Assembly: GCF_017873095.1 (NCBI RefSeq)
Contig: NZ_JAGGJU010000001.1
Location: 248,001 to 312,000 of the forward strand
Length of the DNA stretch: 64,000 bases
Direction: 5' to 3'
Origin: Heterorhizobium halophytocola
Lineage (GTDB): Bacteria; Pseudomonadota; Alphaproteobacteria; Rhizobiales; Rhizobiaceae
A program made the position numbers and the translations under genes. Of the stretch, positions 35,888 to 46,894 are shown piece after piece; the first letter of the stretch is position 1; every line of letters begins with the position of its first letter. Below the pieces are notes generated by a model. The model searched no databases and was not told the origin of the DNA. It was given only the letters and a program-made list of their open reading frames with translations.

Positions 35888-37246
35888 GTGTGCCCGATCG
35901 AAGATCCCCGATCTGCCATCGATACCTTTCTGAACCGCCTCTCACCCGGTCGGCTGCTGGTCGCCGTCTCCGGCGGCAGTGATTCGCTCGGCCTGCTGAC
36001 GCTCCTGCACGAGGCCTTGGCCGCAGCCCCCCGCCCCGGCGTGACGCTTTGCGCCGCCACCATCGACCACGGTCTTCGCGCAGGCGCTGCCGAAGAGGCG
36101 GAACAGGTGGGGAGCTTCTGCCGGCAACGCGACATTCCCCACCGGATCGCCCGCTGGCAGGGCGAGAAGCCGACAACCGGTCTCGCCGCAAGCGCCCGCG
36201 AGGCCCGTTACCGACTGCTGGCCGACCTTGCCGAGGATTTCGGCACCCGACGGATTGTCACCGCCCACACGCTCGACGACCAGCGCGAGACGATTGCCAT
36301 GCGCGCCAGCCGCACCGAGACCGGCGACCAGGCGCCGGGTCTTTCCGGCATGGCGGCCCTCACCCTCTATGACTGCCGCATTTTCATCCTGCGGCCGTGG
36401 CTTGCCTGCCGCCGACAGGACATCCGCGACGAATTGACCCGGCGCGATATCCCCTGGGTCGACGATCCGAGCAATCAGGATCTGCGGTCGGAACGCGTGC
36501 GCACGCGCCGCACTCTCGGCGTCGATCACGGCTATGAGGCCGCGTTGAAGACGATCAAGGCCGCGGCAGAAGGTCGACGACAGCTGTCCGACGCGGCGGC
36601 AGCATTACTGGACAGCCGCGCGCGCATGATCGACCGGACGGTCGCGGTCCTTGCGCCGGATATCGCCGATGCGGCGCCAGCCCCGCTCGCCCATGCCATC
36701 TCGGCCCTGATCATGGTGCTCGGCGGACGACGGCATCTCCCCGGCCGGGAGCAGATGGACAAGGTGATGGCCCTCGTTACCGGTCCCTACAAGGATCGCC
36801 ATCCCGACCGCACGACCGCCGGCCGCTGCCTGATCGTGCGCAGCGCCGGTGGCCTGTTTATCGCCCGCGAGTGCCGCGGCCTACCCAGCCTGCGCCTTGA
36901 ACCGGGCGACACGGCCATCTGGGACGGGCGGTTTCGAATCACCAGCCATTCAGATGAACCCGTGCTGGTGCATGCCGGCAGGAATGCCGATGACGCGGCG
37001 GAATACCGCAAGGCCGAGACGGAGGACCTCCTGCCGCCCTTCATGCGCCGCCATGCCGACGCCGTCGCCCCGCGATTCAGCCTTCTTGCGCAACCGCAAG
37101 CATCGCGCCAGCCAGACCTGCTATCCCTGGCATGTAAACCGGAACTGGGCGGTTACGATCGCTTCCTGTCGGGCTTCGATCTGGAACTTGCCAACGCCCT
37201 TGCCGCACTTTTCGGCCGCGACGGCTTTTCAAGGCCGCCCGTTTAG
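35888..37246 (+). CDS. tilS: tRNA(Ile)-lysidine synthase
   Basis: A protein of about 452 residues with the PP-loop ATP-pyrophosphatase motif SGGSDS (residues 28-33) and a following long N-terminal core (AATIDHGLRAGAAEEAE, GTRRIVTAHTLDDQRETIAMR). It modifies the wobble cytidine of AUA-reading tRNA-Ile to lysidine, which is essential for decoding. GTG 35888 is my best start because it follows the cpoB stop closely and begins near the conserved region; an upstream TTG is possible. It is linked with ftsH, as in many alphaproteobacteria. Confidence 0.9.
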   Translation: MCPIEDPRSAIDTFLNRLSPGRLLVAVSGGSDSLGLLTLLHEALAAAPRPGVTLCAATIDHGLRAGAAEEAEQVGSFCRQRDIPHRIARWQGEKPTTGLAASAREARYRLLADLAEDFGTRRIVTAHTLDDQRETIAMRASRTETGDQAPGLSGMAALTLYDCRIFILRPWLACRRQDIRDELTRRDIPWVDDPSNQDLRSERVRTRRTLGVDHGYEAALKTIKAAAEGRRQLSDAAAALLDSRARMIDRTVAVLAPDIADAAPAPLAHAISALIMVLGGRRHLPGREQMDKVMALVTGPYKDRHPDRTTAGRCLIVRSAGGLFIARECRGLPSLRLEPGDTAIWDGRFRITSHSDEPVLVHAGRNADDAAEYRKAETEDLLPPFMRRHADAVAPRFSLLAQPQASRQPDLLSLACKPELGGYDRFLSGFDLELANALAALFGRDGFSRPPV

Positions 37247-37366
37247 GTCCTGTTGACGGAAAACACATCGTATCACTGCGTTTGCCTTGGCAATGCCGTC
37301 AAGCGCTCCTATGTTACGAGCTAACTAAGCAGTCGATAGCGGCTGACGGATTCTCCGGGGAGTTCC

Positions 37367-39298
37367 ATGAACCCAAATTTTAGAAACTTCGCGCTGTGGG
37401 CGATCATCGCACTTTTGCTGATTGCCCTGTTCAGCATGTTCCAGACGTCACCGTCGTCGACAAGCTCGCGCGAGATTCCCTATTCGCAGTTCCTCAAGGA
37501 AGTGGATAGCGGTCGCGTGCGTGACGTCACCATCGTCGGAAACCGCGTGCTCGGCACCTATTCCGAGAACGGGACCTCGTTCCAGACCTACTCGCCGGTC
37601 ATCGACGACACCCTGGTGGACAAGCTCCAGCAGAAGAACGTGATGATCGTCGCCCGGCCGGAAACCGACGGCTCCTCCGGCTTCCTCAGCTATCTCGGCA
37701 CCCTGTTGCCGATGCTGCTGATCCTTGGTGTCTGGCTGTTCTTCATGCGCCAGATGCAGGGGGGCTCACGCGGCGCCATGGGCTTCGGCAAGTCGAAGGC
37801 CAAGCTTCTGACCGAAGCGCATGGCCGCGTCACCTTCGAGGATGTCGCCGGCGTCGACGAAGCCAAGCAGGATCTGGAGGAAATCGTCGAGTTCCTGCGG
37901 GATCCGCAGAAGTTCCAGCGCCTGGGCGGCCGCATCCCGCGCGGCGTGTTGCTGGTCGGCCCTCCGGGCACCGGCAAGACGCTTCTCGCCCGCTCCGTTG
38001 CCGGCGAAGCCAATGTGCCGTTCTTCACGATCTCGGGTTCGGACTTCGTCGAAATGTTCGTCGGCGTCGGTGCGAGCCGTGTGCGCGACATGTTCGAACA
38101 GGCCAAGAAGAACAGCCCATGCATCATCTTCATCGACGAAATCGATGCGGTCGGTCGTCACCGCGGCGCCGGTCTCGGCGGCGGCAATGACGAACGCGAG
38201 CAGACGCTGAACCAGCTGCTGGTCGAAATGGACGGCTTCGAGGCCAATGAGGGCGTGATCCTGATCGCCGCCACCAACCGTCCCGACGTTCTCGACCCTG
38301 CCCTGCTGCGTCCCGGCCGTTTCGACCGCCAGGTCGTCGTGCCCAACCCGGATATCATCGGCCGCGAGCGGATCCTCAAGGTTCACGCCCGCAACGTGCC
38401 GCTGGCACCGAATGTCGATCTGAAGGTGCTGGCCCGCGGTACCCCCGGTTTCTCCGGTGCCGACCTGATGAACCTCGTCAACGAAGCCGCCCTGATGGCA
38501 GCGCGCCGCAACAAGCGCATCGTCACCATGGCCGAGTTCGAGGACGCCAAGGACAAGATCATGATGGGCGCCGAACGTCGTTCGTCCGCCATGACCGAAG
38601 CCGAAAAGAAGCTGACCGCCTATCACGAGGCCGGCCACGCGATCACGGCACTGCATGTGCCGGTCGCCGACCCGCTGCACAAGGCCACCATCATTCCGCG
38701 TGGCCGTGCACTCGGCATGGTCATGCAGCTTCCCGAGGGCGACCGCTATTCGATGAGCTACAAGTGGATGGTCTCGCGGCTTGTCATCATGATGGGCGGC
38801 CGCGTTGCCGAGGAACTGACCTTCGGCAAGGAAAACATCACCTCCGGTGCATCCTCCGATATCGAGCAGGCCACCAAGCTTGCCCGCGCCATGGTCACCC
38901 AGTGGGGCTTTTCCGACGAACTCGGCCAGGTCGCCTATGGCGAGAACCAGCAGGAAGTCTTCCTCGGACATTCCGTGTCGCAGTCGAAGAACATCTCCGA
39001 ATCGACCGCGCAGAAGATCGACAACGAAGTGCGCCGCCTGATCGACGAGGCCTACAAGGAAGCCCACCGCATCATCAGCGAGAAGAACGACGAGTTCGTC
39101 GCCATCGCCGAGGGTCTTTTGGAATACGAAACGCTGTCGGGCGAAGAGATCAAGGCCCTGATCAAGGGCCAGCGTCCGACCCGCGACACCGACGACACGC
39201 CGACCGGCCGCAGCTCTGCTGTCCCCTCGGCCGGCGCCAAGAAAGAGACACCGAAGGGTGGCGAGGCCGAAGGCGGCCTGGAACCGCAGCCTCACTGA
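37367..39298 (+). CDS. ftsH: ATP-dependent zinc metalloprotease FtsH
   Basis: A 643-residue membrane protease. Two N-terminal transmembrane segments ([19 protein letters not shown] and [18 protein letters not shown]) flank a small periplasmic domain. The AAA+ part shows Walker A GPPGTGKT (about residues 198-205), Walker [11 protein letters not shown] and the second region of homology [11 protein letters not shown]. The protease zinc motif is HEAGH (420-424). It degrades misfolded membrane proteins and regulators such as LpxC in some bacteria. Its own promoter should lie in the 120 bases upstream. Confidence 0.98.
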   Translation: MNPNFRNFALWAIIALLLIALFSMFQTSPSSTSSREIPYSQFLKEVDSGRVRDVTIVGNRVLGTYSENGTSFQTYSPVIDDTLVDKLQQKNVMIVARPETDGSSGFLSYLGTLLPMLLILGVWLFFMRQMQGGSRGAMGFGKSKAKLLTEAHGRVTFEDVAGVDEAKQDLEEIVEFLRDPQKFQRLGGRIPRGVLLVGPPGTGKTLLARSVAGEANVPFFTISGSDFVEMFVGVGASRVRDMFEQAKKNSPCIIFIDEIDAVGRHRGAGLGGGNDEREQTLNQLLVEMDGFEANEGVILIAATNRPDVLDPALLRPGRFDRQVVVPNPDIIGRERILKVHARNVPLAPNVDLKVLARGTPGFSGADLMNLVNEAALMAARRNKRIVTMAEFEDAKDKIMMGAERRSSAMTEAEKKLTAYHEAGHAITALHVPVADPLHKATIIPRGRALGMVMQLPEGDRYSMSYKWMVSRLVIMMGGRVAEELTFGKENITSGASSDIEQATKLARAMVTQWGFSDELGQVAYGENQQEVFLGHSVSQSKNISESTAQKIDNEVRRLIDEAYKEAHRIISEKNDEFVAIAEGLLEYETLSGEEIKALIKGQRPTRDTDDTPTGRSSAVPSAGAKKETPKGGEAEGGLEPQPH

Positions 39299-39318
39299 TC
39301 GAGGGTGTCTGAACGATC

Positions 39319-39351
39319 AAGGCCGTCCGGAACGTTCCGGACGGCCTTTTT
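39319..39351 (+). terminator. Terminator after ftsH
   Basis: AAGGCCGTCCGGAAC (39319-39333) is directly followed by its exact complement (39334-39348) and a T run, giving a near-perfect 30-base palindrome. It ends the ftsH transcript before glmM. Confidence 0.9.
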
Positions 39352-39507
39352 CATTGGTAACGCTATGTAAGGGCTCTTTGCCTTAATTTACGTGATGTAC
39401 CGCGCATTATGTGGCATGAGCGAGCCTGATTACGCGTCCGCCCACTCGCCCTTTGGAGGAAGTGGAGCGACCAGCATCTGCAGGCGCAAGATATTGCGGG
39501 AGAATTT

Positions 39508-40863
<1,356 letters not shown>

Positions 40864-40869
40864 GCCCCT

Positions 40870-41979
40870 GTGGGCGGCGACGCGCCGAAACAAGACCCGG
40901 TCCCGCCGGACGGCGGCCGGATGCAGGCCGTGGTCACCACCGGCACCGGCGGCTACGACAAGCTCGTCTACAAGACCGTTGCGATCCCGCGGCCGTCGCG
41001 CGGCGAGGTGTTGCTGCGGGTTCTCGCCGCCGGCGTCAACAATACCGAGCTCAACACGCGCCTCGGCTGGTATTCCGCATCGGTGAAGACCGGTACGGAT
41101 GCCGCCGCGGACCCTACATCGACCGCACCGGAAAACGGCGGCTGGAATGCCGCTACCCCCTTCCCGCTGATCCAGGGCACCGACTGCTGCGGCGAAGTGG
41201 TTGAGGTCGGCGAGGGTGCGGACCCGACCCTGATCGGTCGGCGTGTCCTGGTTCGCGCCTGCATGCGCCCCAACGGGTTCGGCTCGATGGACAATGTCTG
41301 GATGGGATCGGACTTCGACGGCGCCTTCGCCCAGTTCGTCAAGGTGCCCGCGGGCGAGGTGTTTCCGGTCGATTGCGGCTGGAGCGATGCCGAACTCGCA
41401 ACCATCCCCTGCGCCTATGGCACCGCGGAAAACATGGTGCATCGCGCCGGCATCGCTGAGGGCATGCGGGTTCTGGTGCCGGGCGCCTCCGGCGGCGTCG
41501 GCTCGGCCACCGTGCAACTGGCCAGGCGCCGGGGCGCGGAGGTGATCGGCATATCCGGCACGGCCAAGCATGACCTTGTCCGCACGATCGGCGCCGACCG
41601 GATGCTCGACCGGGGCGATGACCTGCTCCAGCAACTGGGCGCGGAAAGCATCGATGTCGTCATCGACAATGTCGCCGGCCCGGGCTTTGCCACCATGCTA
41701 AAACTGTTAAAGCGCGGCGGCATCTATGTCTCGTCCGGGGCGATTGCCGGGCCGCTGGTCGAACTCGACATGCGCGTCTTCTACCTCAAGAACCTGACAC
41801 TGCTCGGCTGCACCGCCTGGGACGAGCCGGTCTTCCCGAACCTGGTCTCCTATATCGAGCGCGGTGAAATCCGCCCGCTGCTGGACCGGACCTATCCGCT
41901 CGACCGGATCGCCGAGGCCCAGCAGGCCTTTCTCGAAAAGCGCCATACCGGCAAGATCGTCCTGATCCCAGCACGGTGA
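40870..41979 (+). CDS. Zinc-independent alcohol dehydrogenase / quinone oxidoreductase-type protein
   Basis: A medium-chain dehydrogenase of up to 369 residues. After MQAVVTTGTGGYDKLVYKTV it shows VLLRVLAAGVNNTELNTR, GTDCCGEVVEVGEG and the NAD(P) site VLVPGASGGVGSATVQLARRRGAEV. The structural-zinc cysteine cluster of true alcohol dehydrogenases is not seen, fitting the quinone-reductase-like branch. The GTG at 40870 opens the frame 6 bases after glmM, but ATG 40921 directly before the conserved N-terminus is also plausible. Substrate unknown. Confidence 0.82.
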   Translation: MGGDAPKQDPVPPDGGRMQAVVTTGTGGYDKLVYKTVAIPRPSRGEVLLRVLAAGVNNTELNTRLGWYSASVKTGTDAAADPTSTAPENGGWNAATPFPLIQGTDCCGEVVEVGEGADPTLIGRRVLVRACMRPNGFGSMDNVWMGSDFDGAFAQFVKVPAGEVFPVDCGWSDAELATIPCAYGTAENMVHRAGIAEGMRVLVPGASGGVGSATVQLARRRGAEVIGISGTAKHDLVRTIGADRMLDRGDDLLQQLGAESIDVVIDNVAGPGFATMLKLLKRGGIYVSSGAIAGPLVELDMRVFYLKNLTLLGCTAWDEPVFPNLVSYIERGEIRPLLDRTYPLDRIAEAQQAFLEKRHTGKIVLIPAR

Positions 41980-42091
41980 CGCCGCGCCGTCATTCACCGT
42001 CGAGCGGTGTCTGTGTGGTCAACACTGGCCTCGCGGTCCCTTTCGGCCATCCCCGTCCCCGACACAGCCAAACCGAAGGGGATCCAGGCAT

Positions 42092-42685
42092 TCAGGCCGG
42101 CAGCTCGGCGGCCAGGCTTCGGCCGGCCAGGCGTGCGGTGGCGAGAAGCCGGTCTAGGCCGAGCCCGTCGCGGGCGCGGGCCGAGAGCCCGGCCATGGTC
42201 GCACAGACGAAATCGGCAACATTGTCCGCCACCTCTGGATGACGCTCGGCGATATAGCCGCGGATCATCTCCTGCGCCGCCGTATGAAAGACGCAAGCCG
42301 CCGCACGCGCCGCCGCATCGTCGCAGCGCACATTCTCGAGCACCAGACAGCCGGTGGCATCGGTATCCGCGGCATATCGCCGGGCCGCCTCTTCCAGGAC
42401 CGCCGCGAGACATTCCGCAACCGGACGGTCAGGCCGCAGAATTTTGCGGAGGGGTATTGCCCTGGTATCCGCATAACGCTCGAGAACCTTGGCATAGAGA
42501 CCGGCCTTGCTGCCGAAGGCGGCGTAAAAGCTGGGCGGATTTATCCCGAGTGCCGCCGTGATCTCCGCCACGCCCAGGGCATCATAGCCGCGCGCATGAA
42601 ACAATTGCTGTGCCGCGGCCACCGCCTGGTCCGGGTCGAACCGGCGCGGACGACCGCGGGGACGTGACTTTTCTGTAGCGCTCAT
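42092..42685 (-). CDS. bdcR: TetR-type repressor BdcR
   Basis: A 197-residue TetR/AcrR regulator. The N-terminal HTH (RGRPRRFDPDQAVAAAQQLFHARGYDALGVAEITAALGI, split by the usual turn, then NPPSFYAAFGSKAGLYAKVL) closely resembles E. coli BdcR as I remember it. It is divergent from the bdcA-like gene, the same arrangement as bdcR-bdcA in E. coli. It should repress bdcA and itself; the 72-base gap contains two near-copies of TGTAGC-N3-CATTAC, one covering its own start codon. The C-terminal ligand domain gives no effector clue. Confidence 0.85.
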   Translation of the reverse strand: MSATEKSRPRGRPRRFDPDQAVAAAQQLFHARGYDALGVAEITAALGINPPSFYAAFGSKAGLYAKVLERYADTRAIPLRKILRPDRPVAECLAAVLEEAARRYAADTDATGCLVLENVRCDDAAARAAACVFHTAAQEMIRGYIAERHPEVADNVADFVCATMAGLSARARDGLGLDRLLATARLAGRSLAAELPA

Positions 42686-42735
42686 TACAAAATGCCTTGA
42701 CGATTTCCGGCGAGTATTTATGTAGCATCCATTAC
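42674..42735. promoter_or_regulatory. Two repeated operator candidates in the bdcR-bdcA gap
   Basis: TGTAGC-GCT-CATTAC (42674-42688) and TGTAGC-ATC-CATTAC (42721-42735) match at 12 of 15 positions. The first forms TGTA-N8-TACA (42674-42689) and overlaps the bdcR start. The second lies 23 bases before bdcA. Such a pair would let one repressor control both divergent genes. Confidence 0.55.
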
Positions 42736-42757
42736 GTAAATTCTCAAGGATCACAAG

Positions 42758-43471
42758 ATGACAGACTTTCATGGCAAGACGGCTCTGGTCCTCGGCGGCA
42801 GCCGGGGGATCGGCGCATCGATCGTGCGGCGCCTCGCAGCCGATGGCGCCAAGGTTACCTTCACCTATGCCGGGTCCAGGGAGGCGGCAGAACAGGTGGC
42901 GGCCGAAACGGGCAGCACGGCCGTGCGCACGGATAGCGCCGACCGCGACGCGGTGATCGCCCGGGTGCGCGACAGCGGCCCCTTGGACATTCTGGTGATC
43001 AATTCGGGGATCGCCATTTTCGGGGATGCCCTTGAACAGGATGCCGATGCGATCGATCGACTGTTCCAGATCAATGTCCAGACACCCTACCACGCCGCGG
43101 TTGAAGCAGCACGGCAGATGCCGGACGGTGGTCGGATCATCGTCATCGGTTCGGTCAATGGCGACCGGATGCCCATTCCCGGCATGGCCTCCTATGCGGT
43201 GAGCAAATCCGCGCTGCAGGGACTGGCCCGTGGATTGGCGCGCGACTTCGGGCCTCGCGGGATCACCATCAATGTCGTCCAGCCTGGCCCCATCGATACC
43301 GACGCGAACCCTCAAGACGGACCGATGAAGGACCTGATGCACAGTTTCATGGCCATCAAGCGTCACGGACGTCCGGAAGAAGTTGCGGGAATGGTGGCAT
43401 GGCTCGCAGGCCCGGAAGCCGGCTTCGTCACCGGAGCCATGCATACCATCGATGGGGCGTTCGGCGCCTGA
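42758..43471 (+). CDS. bdcA: Short-chain dehydrogenase-like BdcA
   Basis: A 237-residue SDR protein that looks very close to E. coli BdcA along its whole length by memory comparison, including the C-terminus GSVNGDRMPIPGMASYAVSK, VQPGPIDTDANPQDGPM and VTGAMHTIDGAFGA. The NAD(P) motif GGSRGIG (13-19) and catalytic S132, Y146 and K150 are intact. E. coli BdcA is reported to bind cyclic di-GMP and promote biofilm dispersal; whether it is also an oxidoreductase is open. Divergent pairing with a TetR gene supports the identity. Confidence 0.88.
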   Translation: MTDFHGKTALVLGGSRGIGASIVRRLAADGAKVTFTYAGSREAAEQVAAETGSTAVRTDSADRDAVIARVRDSGPLDILVINSGIAIFGDALEQDADAIDRLFQINVQTPYHAAVEAARQMPDGGRIIVIGSVNGDRMPIPGMASYAVSKSALQGLARGLARDFGPRGITINVVQPGPIDTDANPQDGPMKDLMHSFMAIKRHGRPEEVAGMVAWLAGPEAGFVTGAMHTIDGAFGA

Positions 43472-43536
43472 TCTTGGCACACAAGAGCTGGCATGGCCGC
43501 ATCGATCTTGAACGGCCGCCACGCCACGCAAGCAAA

Positions 43537-43564
43537 AAGCCCGGCGACCCATGACACCGGGCTT
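43537..43564 (-). terminator. Terminator after yebC
   Basis: Read on the minus strand, AAGCCCGG pairs with CCGGGCTT (plus arms 43537-43544 and 43557-43564) and runs into TTTTT. It lies about 25 bases beyond the yebC stop. Confidence 0.8.
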
Positions 43565-43590
43565 CTCTATTGGAGGCTTTTGCCAGAAGA

Positions 43591-44337
43591 TCAGGCCGAC
43601 AGCTTGGCCATCACTTCATCGTCGACCTCGAAATTCGAATAGACGTTCTGCACGTCGTCGTCGTCCTCCAGCGTGTCGATCAGCTTCATCAGCGAGACAG
43701 CCTTTTCCTCGTCGACCGGAATGGTGTTCTGCGGACGCCAGATGGCCTTGACGGTATCGGCTTCGCCTAGCGCCTCTTCGAGCGCCTTGGATACCTCGTT
43801 GATATCCTCGAAGCCGCAATAGATGCTGTGGCCGTTCTCGTCGGTCGTCACGTCCTCGGCACCGGCCATGATCGCCGCTTCCATCACGGCGTCTGCGTCT
43901 CCCACCTCGAGCTTGTAGGTGATTTCGCCGACGTGGTCGAAGGAGAAGGAGACCGACCCGGTTTCGCCCAAGGCGCCGCCGGCCTTGGAAAAGGTCGAGC
44001 GCACGCTGGAGGCGGTACGGTTGCGATTGTCGGTCAGCGCCTCGACGATAACGGCAACGCCGCCCGGCCCATAGCCTTCGTAGCGGATCGCGTCATAGGT
44101 CTCGGCGTCGGCGCCAGACGCCTTCTTGATCGCCCGGTCGATATTGTCCTTGGGCATCGACTGCGCCTTGGCATTCTGCACGGCCAGGCGCAGAGCGGCG
44201 TTCATCGACGGGTCCGGCAGGCCGGTCTTGGCAGCTACGGTGATTTCGCGCGCAAGCTTGGAGAACATCTTCGAGCGAATGCCGTCCTGCTTGCCCTTGC
44301 GGTGCATGATGTTTTTGAACTGTGAATGGCCAGCCAT
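43591..44337 (-). CDS. yebC: YebC/PmpR-family regulatory protein
   Basis: A 248-residue protein with the full family signature: [51 protein letters not shown] and [15 protein letters not shown]. It has the usual three-domain length. Recent work on YebC-type proteins supports roles in relieving ribosome stalling at difficult sequences, while older work reports transcriptional regulation. ATG 44337 is the conserved start; upstream in-frame codons are not family-like. It stands alone on the minus strand with its own terminator. Confidence 0.95.
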   Translation of the reverse strand: MAGHSQFKNIMHRKGKQDGIRSKMFSKLAREITVAAKTGLPDPSMNAALRLAVQNAKAQSMPKDNIDRAIKKASGADAETYDAIRYEGYGPGGVAVIVEALTDNRNRTASSVRSTFSKAGGALGETGSVSFSFDHVGEITYKLEVGDADAVMEAAIMAGAEDVTTDENGHSIYCGFEDINEVSKALEEALGEADTVKAIWRPQNTIPVDEEKAVSLMKLIDTLEDDDDVQNVYSNFEVDDEVMAKLSA

Positions 44338-44531
44338 GGCACCCCTGATCAGGTCTGATTTTTGAGATGGGCGCCTTATAAGCGCCAAAGCCGCGCCGTT
44401 CAAGGGCAAGTGGCATCAGCAGGCCGATTGGCCTGCCTCGCCGATTGTGGGCATCGCTCGTTTTCCAGCGGAACCGCGACACTCCTCCGCTCGTTGATGC
44501 TGGCAAATACAACCGCCAAGGAGATCAAGCG

Positions 44532-45035
44532 ATGGTTAGCTTCAGTGAAGCCCGCGACACACCGGTAAAGCAGCTCTGGGAAGAAATCGGCGACATCCAT
44601 GCCGGCATGCTGGGCCTGGAAGGCTCCACCACGCATATGCAGCCGATGGCCCCGTTTGTCGACGCCAAGACCAACACGATCTGGTTCTACACCAAGACGG
44701 ATTCCGATCTGGTCAAGCATATCCGTCCCGGCCAGCGCGCCCAGTTCTGTGTGATCGGCAAGGATCACGACTACCATGCGAGCCTCAGCGGGGTGATCTC
44801 GGTTCGCAAGGAACCGGCCAAGATCGAGGAATACTGGAATTCGGTGGTGGAAGCCTGGTACGAGGGCGGCAAGTCCGACCCGACGCTCACCATGCTCGCC
44901 CTGCATCTGGACGACGGCGAGATCTGGGCCTCGACCAGCAACCCGATCAAGTTTGGCTGGGAAATCGCCAAGGCCAACATGAACGACAACGAGACGCCCG
45001 ATGTCGGCGTGCATCGTCACCTCAACTTCGCCTGA
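44532..45035 (+). CDS. Pyridoxamine 5'-phosphate oxidase-fold general stress protein
   Basis: A 167-residue split-barrel flavin-binding-type protein. Features are FSEARDTPVKQLWEEIGDIHAGMLG, MQPMAPFVDAKTNTIWFYTKTDSDLVKHI and YHASLSGVISVRKEPAKIEEYWN, typical of the general stress protein 26 group of the PNPOx superfamily, which binds FMN or FAD. No reaction is established. The start follows GGAG; upstream in-frame codons are unlike the family. The gene ends near a strong terminator shared with the next, converging gene. Confidence 0.85.
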   Translation: MVSFSEARDTPVKQLWEEIGDIHAGMLGLEGSTTHMQPMAPFVDAKTNTIWFYTKTDSDLVKHIRPGQRAQFCVIGKDHDYHASLSGVISVRKEPAKIEEYWNSVVEAWYEGGKSDPTLTMLALHLDDGEIWASTSNPIKFGWEIAKANMNDNETPDVGVHRHLNFA

Positions 45036-45071
45036 GCCACACGCCGGCGGCCGTCCGTCCGCCGAGCCCGA

Positions 45072-45902
45072 TCAAAAGCCCCTGAGCACCAGTATCAGGG
45101 GCTTTTTTGGCAGATGGCGCATCGACACGGCAACGCTGTCGGTATCGGATACCGAGACGTCAAAACGCGCATCGAACATGGCGAGAAATCCGTCCAGCGG
45201 CGGTCCGCGGCGATGCATCGGCAGGATCAGCGCCGAGCGCAGTCGGTCGATGACTTTGCTCATGCTGATCGCGCCCATGGTCAGGCCCCCGTCGACGGGC
45301 ACCATCACCACGTCCAGCCGACCGATCTCCGCGTAATGCGTCTCCGTCAGTTCGTAATGCAGGTGACCGAGATGGCCGATACAAAGCCCCGCGACTTCGA
45401 AGATGAAGATCGAGTTGGCGTCGGTCTCGACCCCGCCGAACGAGCGGATATCGGTGGTGACGTTGCGGATATAGGCGTCGGCGACGACCTCATGCCAGTC
45501 CGCCTTCTCGCCCGGCACGTCGCTCCAGCCATGCAGCACATGGGTGATGGCCGGATCCGGATAGAGCGTGTAGTGGCTGGAATGCGCCTTGTTCATCGTC
45601 ACCACGTCGGGCACGTCGGCAGACCGCAACGAGCCGCTATAGTCGGTCTCGATGGTCAGCCCCTGCGGTGTGACGATGCGGAACGTCGAATGGCCGACAA
45701 AGGTGATGACCACCTCGTCGCGCATCCCGGCTAGCTGGATCGGCAGAGAATTGTCGTCGAAACGGGCAAATTGCGCGTGGGGCAGTCCCTCGGCGACCAA
45801 CTGGCACTGGCTGGCCGGTGGACGATCATTGGCAGCGAGGGCCTTGCCCGACAAAGACAGCCCCGCCATTACCGCGATCATCGCAAGCCGAAGGCGCTTC
45901 AT
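45072..45902 (-). CDS. Exported metallo-beta-lactamase-fold hydrolase, atypical motif
   Basis: A 276-residue protein with a signal peptide (LRLAMIAVMAGLSLSGKALA). The fold start VVITFVGHSTFRIVTPQGLTIETDYSG is typical of the MBL-fold UlaG-like group, as are IFEVAGLCIGHLGHLHYELT and LDVVMVPVDGG. The canonical HxHxDH metal motif is not present; at its place stands MNKAHSSHYT, so catalysis may differ or be lost. Export is unusual for UlaG-like enzymes. The last codons overlap a terminator. No operon partner is close; ymdB follows upstream after about 160 bases. Confidence 0.75.
   Translation of the reverse strand: MKRLRLAMIAVMAGLSLSGKALAANDRPPASQCQLVAEGLPHAQFARFDDNSLPIQLAGMRDEVVITFVGHSTFRIVTPQGLTIETDYSGSLRSADVPDVVTMNKAHSSHYTLYPDPAITHVLHGWSDVPGEKADWHEVVADAYIRNVTTDIRSFGGVETDANSIFIFEVAGLCIGHLGHLHYELTETHYAEIGRLDVVMVPVDGGLTMGAISMSKVIDRLRSALILPMHRRGPPLDGFLAMFDARFDVSVSDTDSVAVSMRHLPKKPLILVLRGF
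45074..45108. terminator. Terminator that overlaps a coding end
   Basis: AAAAGCCCCTGA (45074-45085) pairs exactly with TCAGGGGCTTTT (45095-45106), followed by further T. It terminates the PNPOx-type gene, and at the same time encodes the last nine codons and part of the stop of the converging metallo-hydrolase gene. It can act on both strands. Confidence 0.88.
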
Positions 45903-46062
45903 GCCGCTCTCCGTGTCAACCGTCTGACGTGTCAAGAACGGCAGGATGCGACACGATCAGCCGAAGGTAAAGTCCGCGGCGTGGGCGGGCAGCGTCACTT
46001 TCGCGTGACGCCGACAAGCGGCGGCCGGAGAGCCGGACCTATCGCCGGCACCCGGTCAGGAC

Positions 46063-46887
46063 TTACGTCCAGAATTCGGGGATCGTCTCGGCAAGCCGGG
46101 CCCCGAGCCGCAAAGGCGCGATCTTTTCCGCCAGGCCGGTTCTGTCGGAGATCTCGACGCCCAGGCCGCAGATCGTCGGCGGCCCGGAAGCCGCCTCGAA
46201 ACGGCCTTTCGGCATTTTCGAGATGAAGCGGTTCAGAGGCTCTTCCTTGTCCATGCCAAGCGAGGAGTCGTAGTCGCCGCACATGCCGGCATCCGACATA
46301 TAGGCCGTGCCGCCATTGAGGATCTGGTGGTCGGCGGTCGGCACATGCGTATGCGTCCCGACGACGAGGCTTGCGCGACCATCGACGAAATGGCCGAAGC
46401 ACTGCTTTTCGCTGGTGGCCTCCGCATGGAAGTCGAACACGACCGCATCGGCGTTTTCGCCGAGCGGACAGGCAGCCAGGATCGCTTCTGCCGACTTGAA
46501 GGGATCGTCGAGTTCCGGATGCATGAACACCCGACCCATGATGTTGGCGACGAGGACGCGTGCGCCGTTGCGGGCATAATAGACGCCCGATCCGCGACCC
46601 GGCGTGCCGGGCGGGTAATTGGCCGGCCGCAGGAACTGATCGTGGCGCTCGCAAAAGCCGACCGCTTCCTTCTGGTCCCAGACGTGATTGCCGGTGGTCA
46701 CCACATCGGCCCCGGCATTGATCGTTTCGAGATAGATGTCCTCGGTGATGCCGAAGCCGCCCGCGGCGTTCTCGCCATTGACGATGACGAAATCCAGCTT
46801 GAGGTCGGAGATCAGGCCCGGCAGACGCTCCCACACGGCTGTGCGTCCCGTCTTGCCGACCATATCTCCCAGAAACAACAATCGCAT
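46063..46887 (-). CDS. YmdB-family metallophosphoesterase
   Basis: A 274-residue TIGR00282-type phosphoesterase. Metal-site motifs are LGDMVGKTG (D8), VNGENAAGGFGI, TTGNHVWD, VFDFHAEATSEK and GTHTHVPTAD. B. subtilis YmdB has 2',3'-cyclic phosphodiesterase activity on cAMP-type nucleotides and affects biofilm and sporulation choices. It sits 7 bases after the 5-formyl-THF cyclo-ligase gene on the same strand, as a likely two-gene operon. Substrate in this organism is unknown. Confidence 0.9.
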   Translation of the reverse strand: MRLLFLGDMVGKTGRTAVWERLPGLISDLKLDFVIVNGENAAGGFGITEDIYLETINAGADVVTTGNHVWDQKEAVGFCERHDQFLRPANYPPGTPGRGSGVYYARNGARVLVANIMGRVFMHPELDDPFKSAEAILAACPLGENADAVVFDFHAEATSEKQCFGHFVDGRASLVVGTHTHVPTADHQILNGGTAYMSDAGMCGDYDSSLGMDKEEPLNRFISKMPKGRFEAASGPPTICGLGVEISDRTGLAEKIAPLRLGARLAETIPEFWT

Positions 46888-46894
46888 TCTTACT

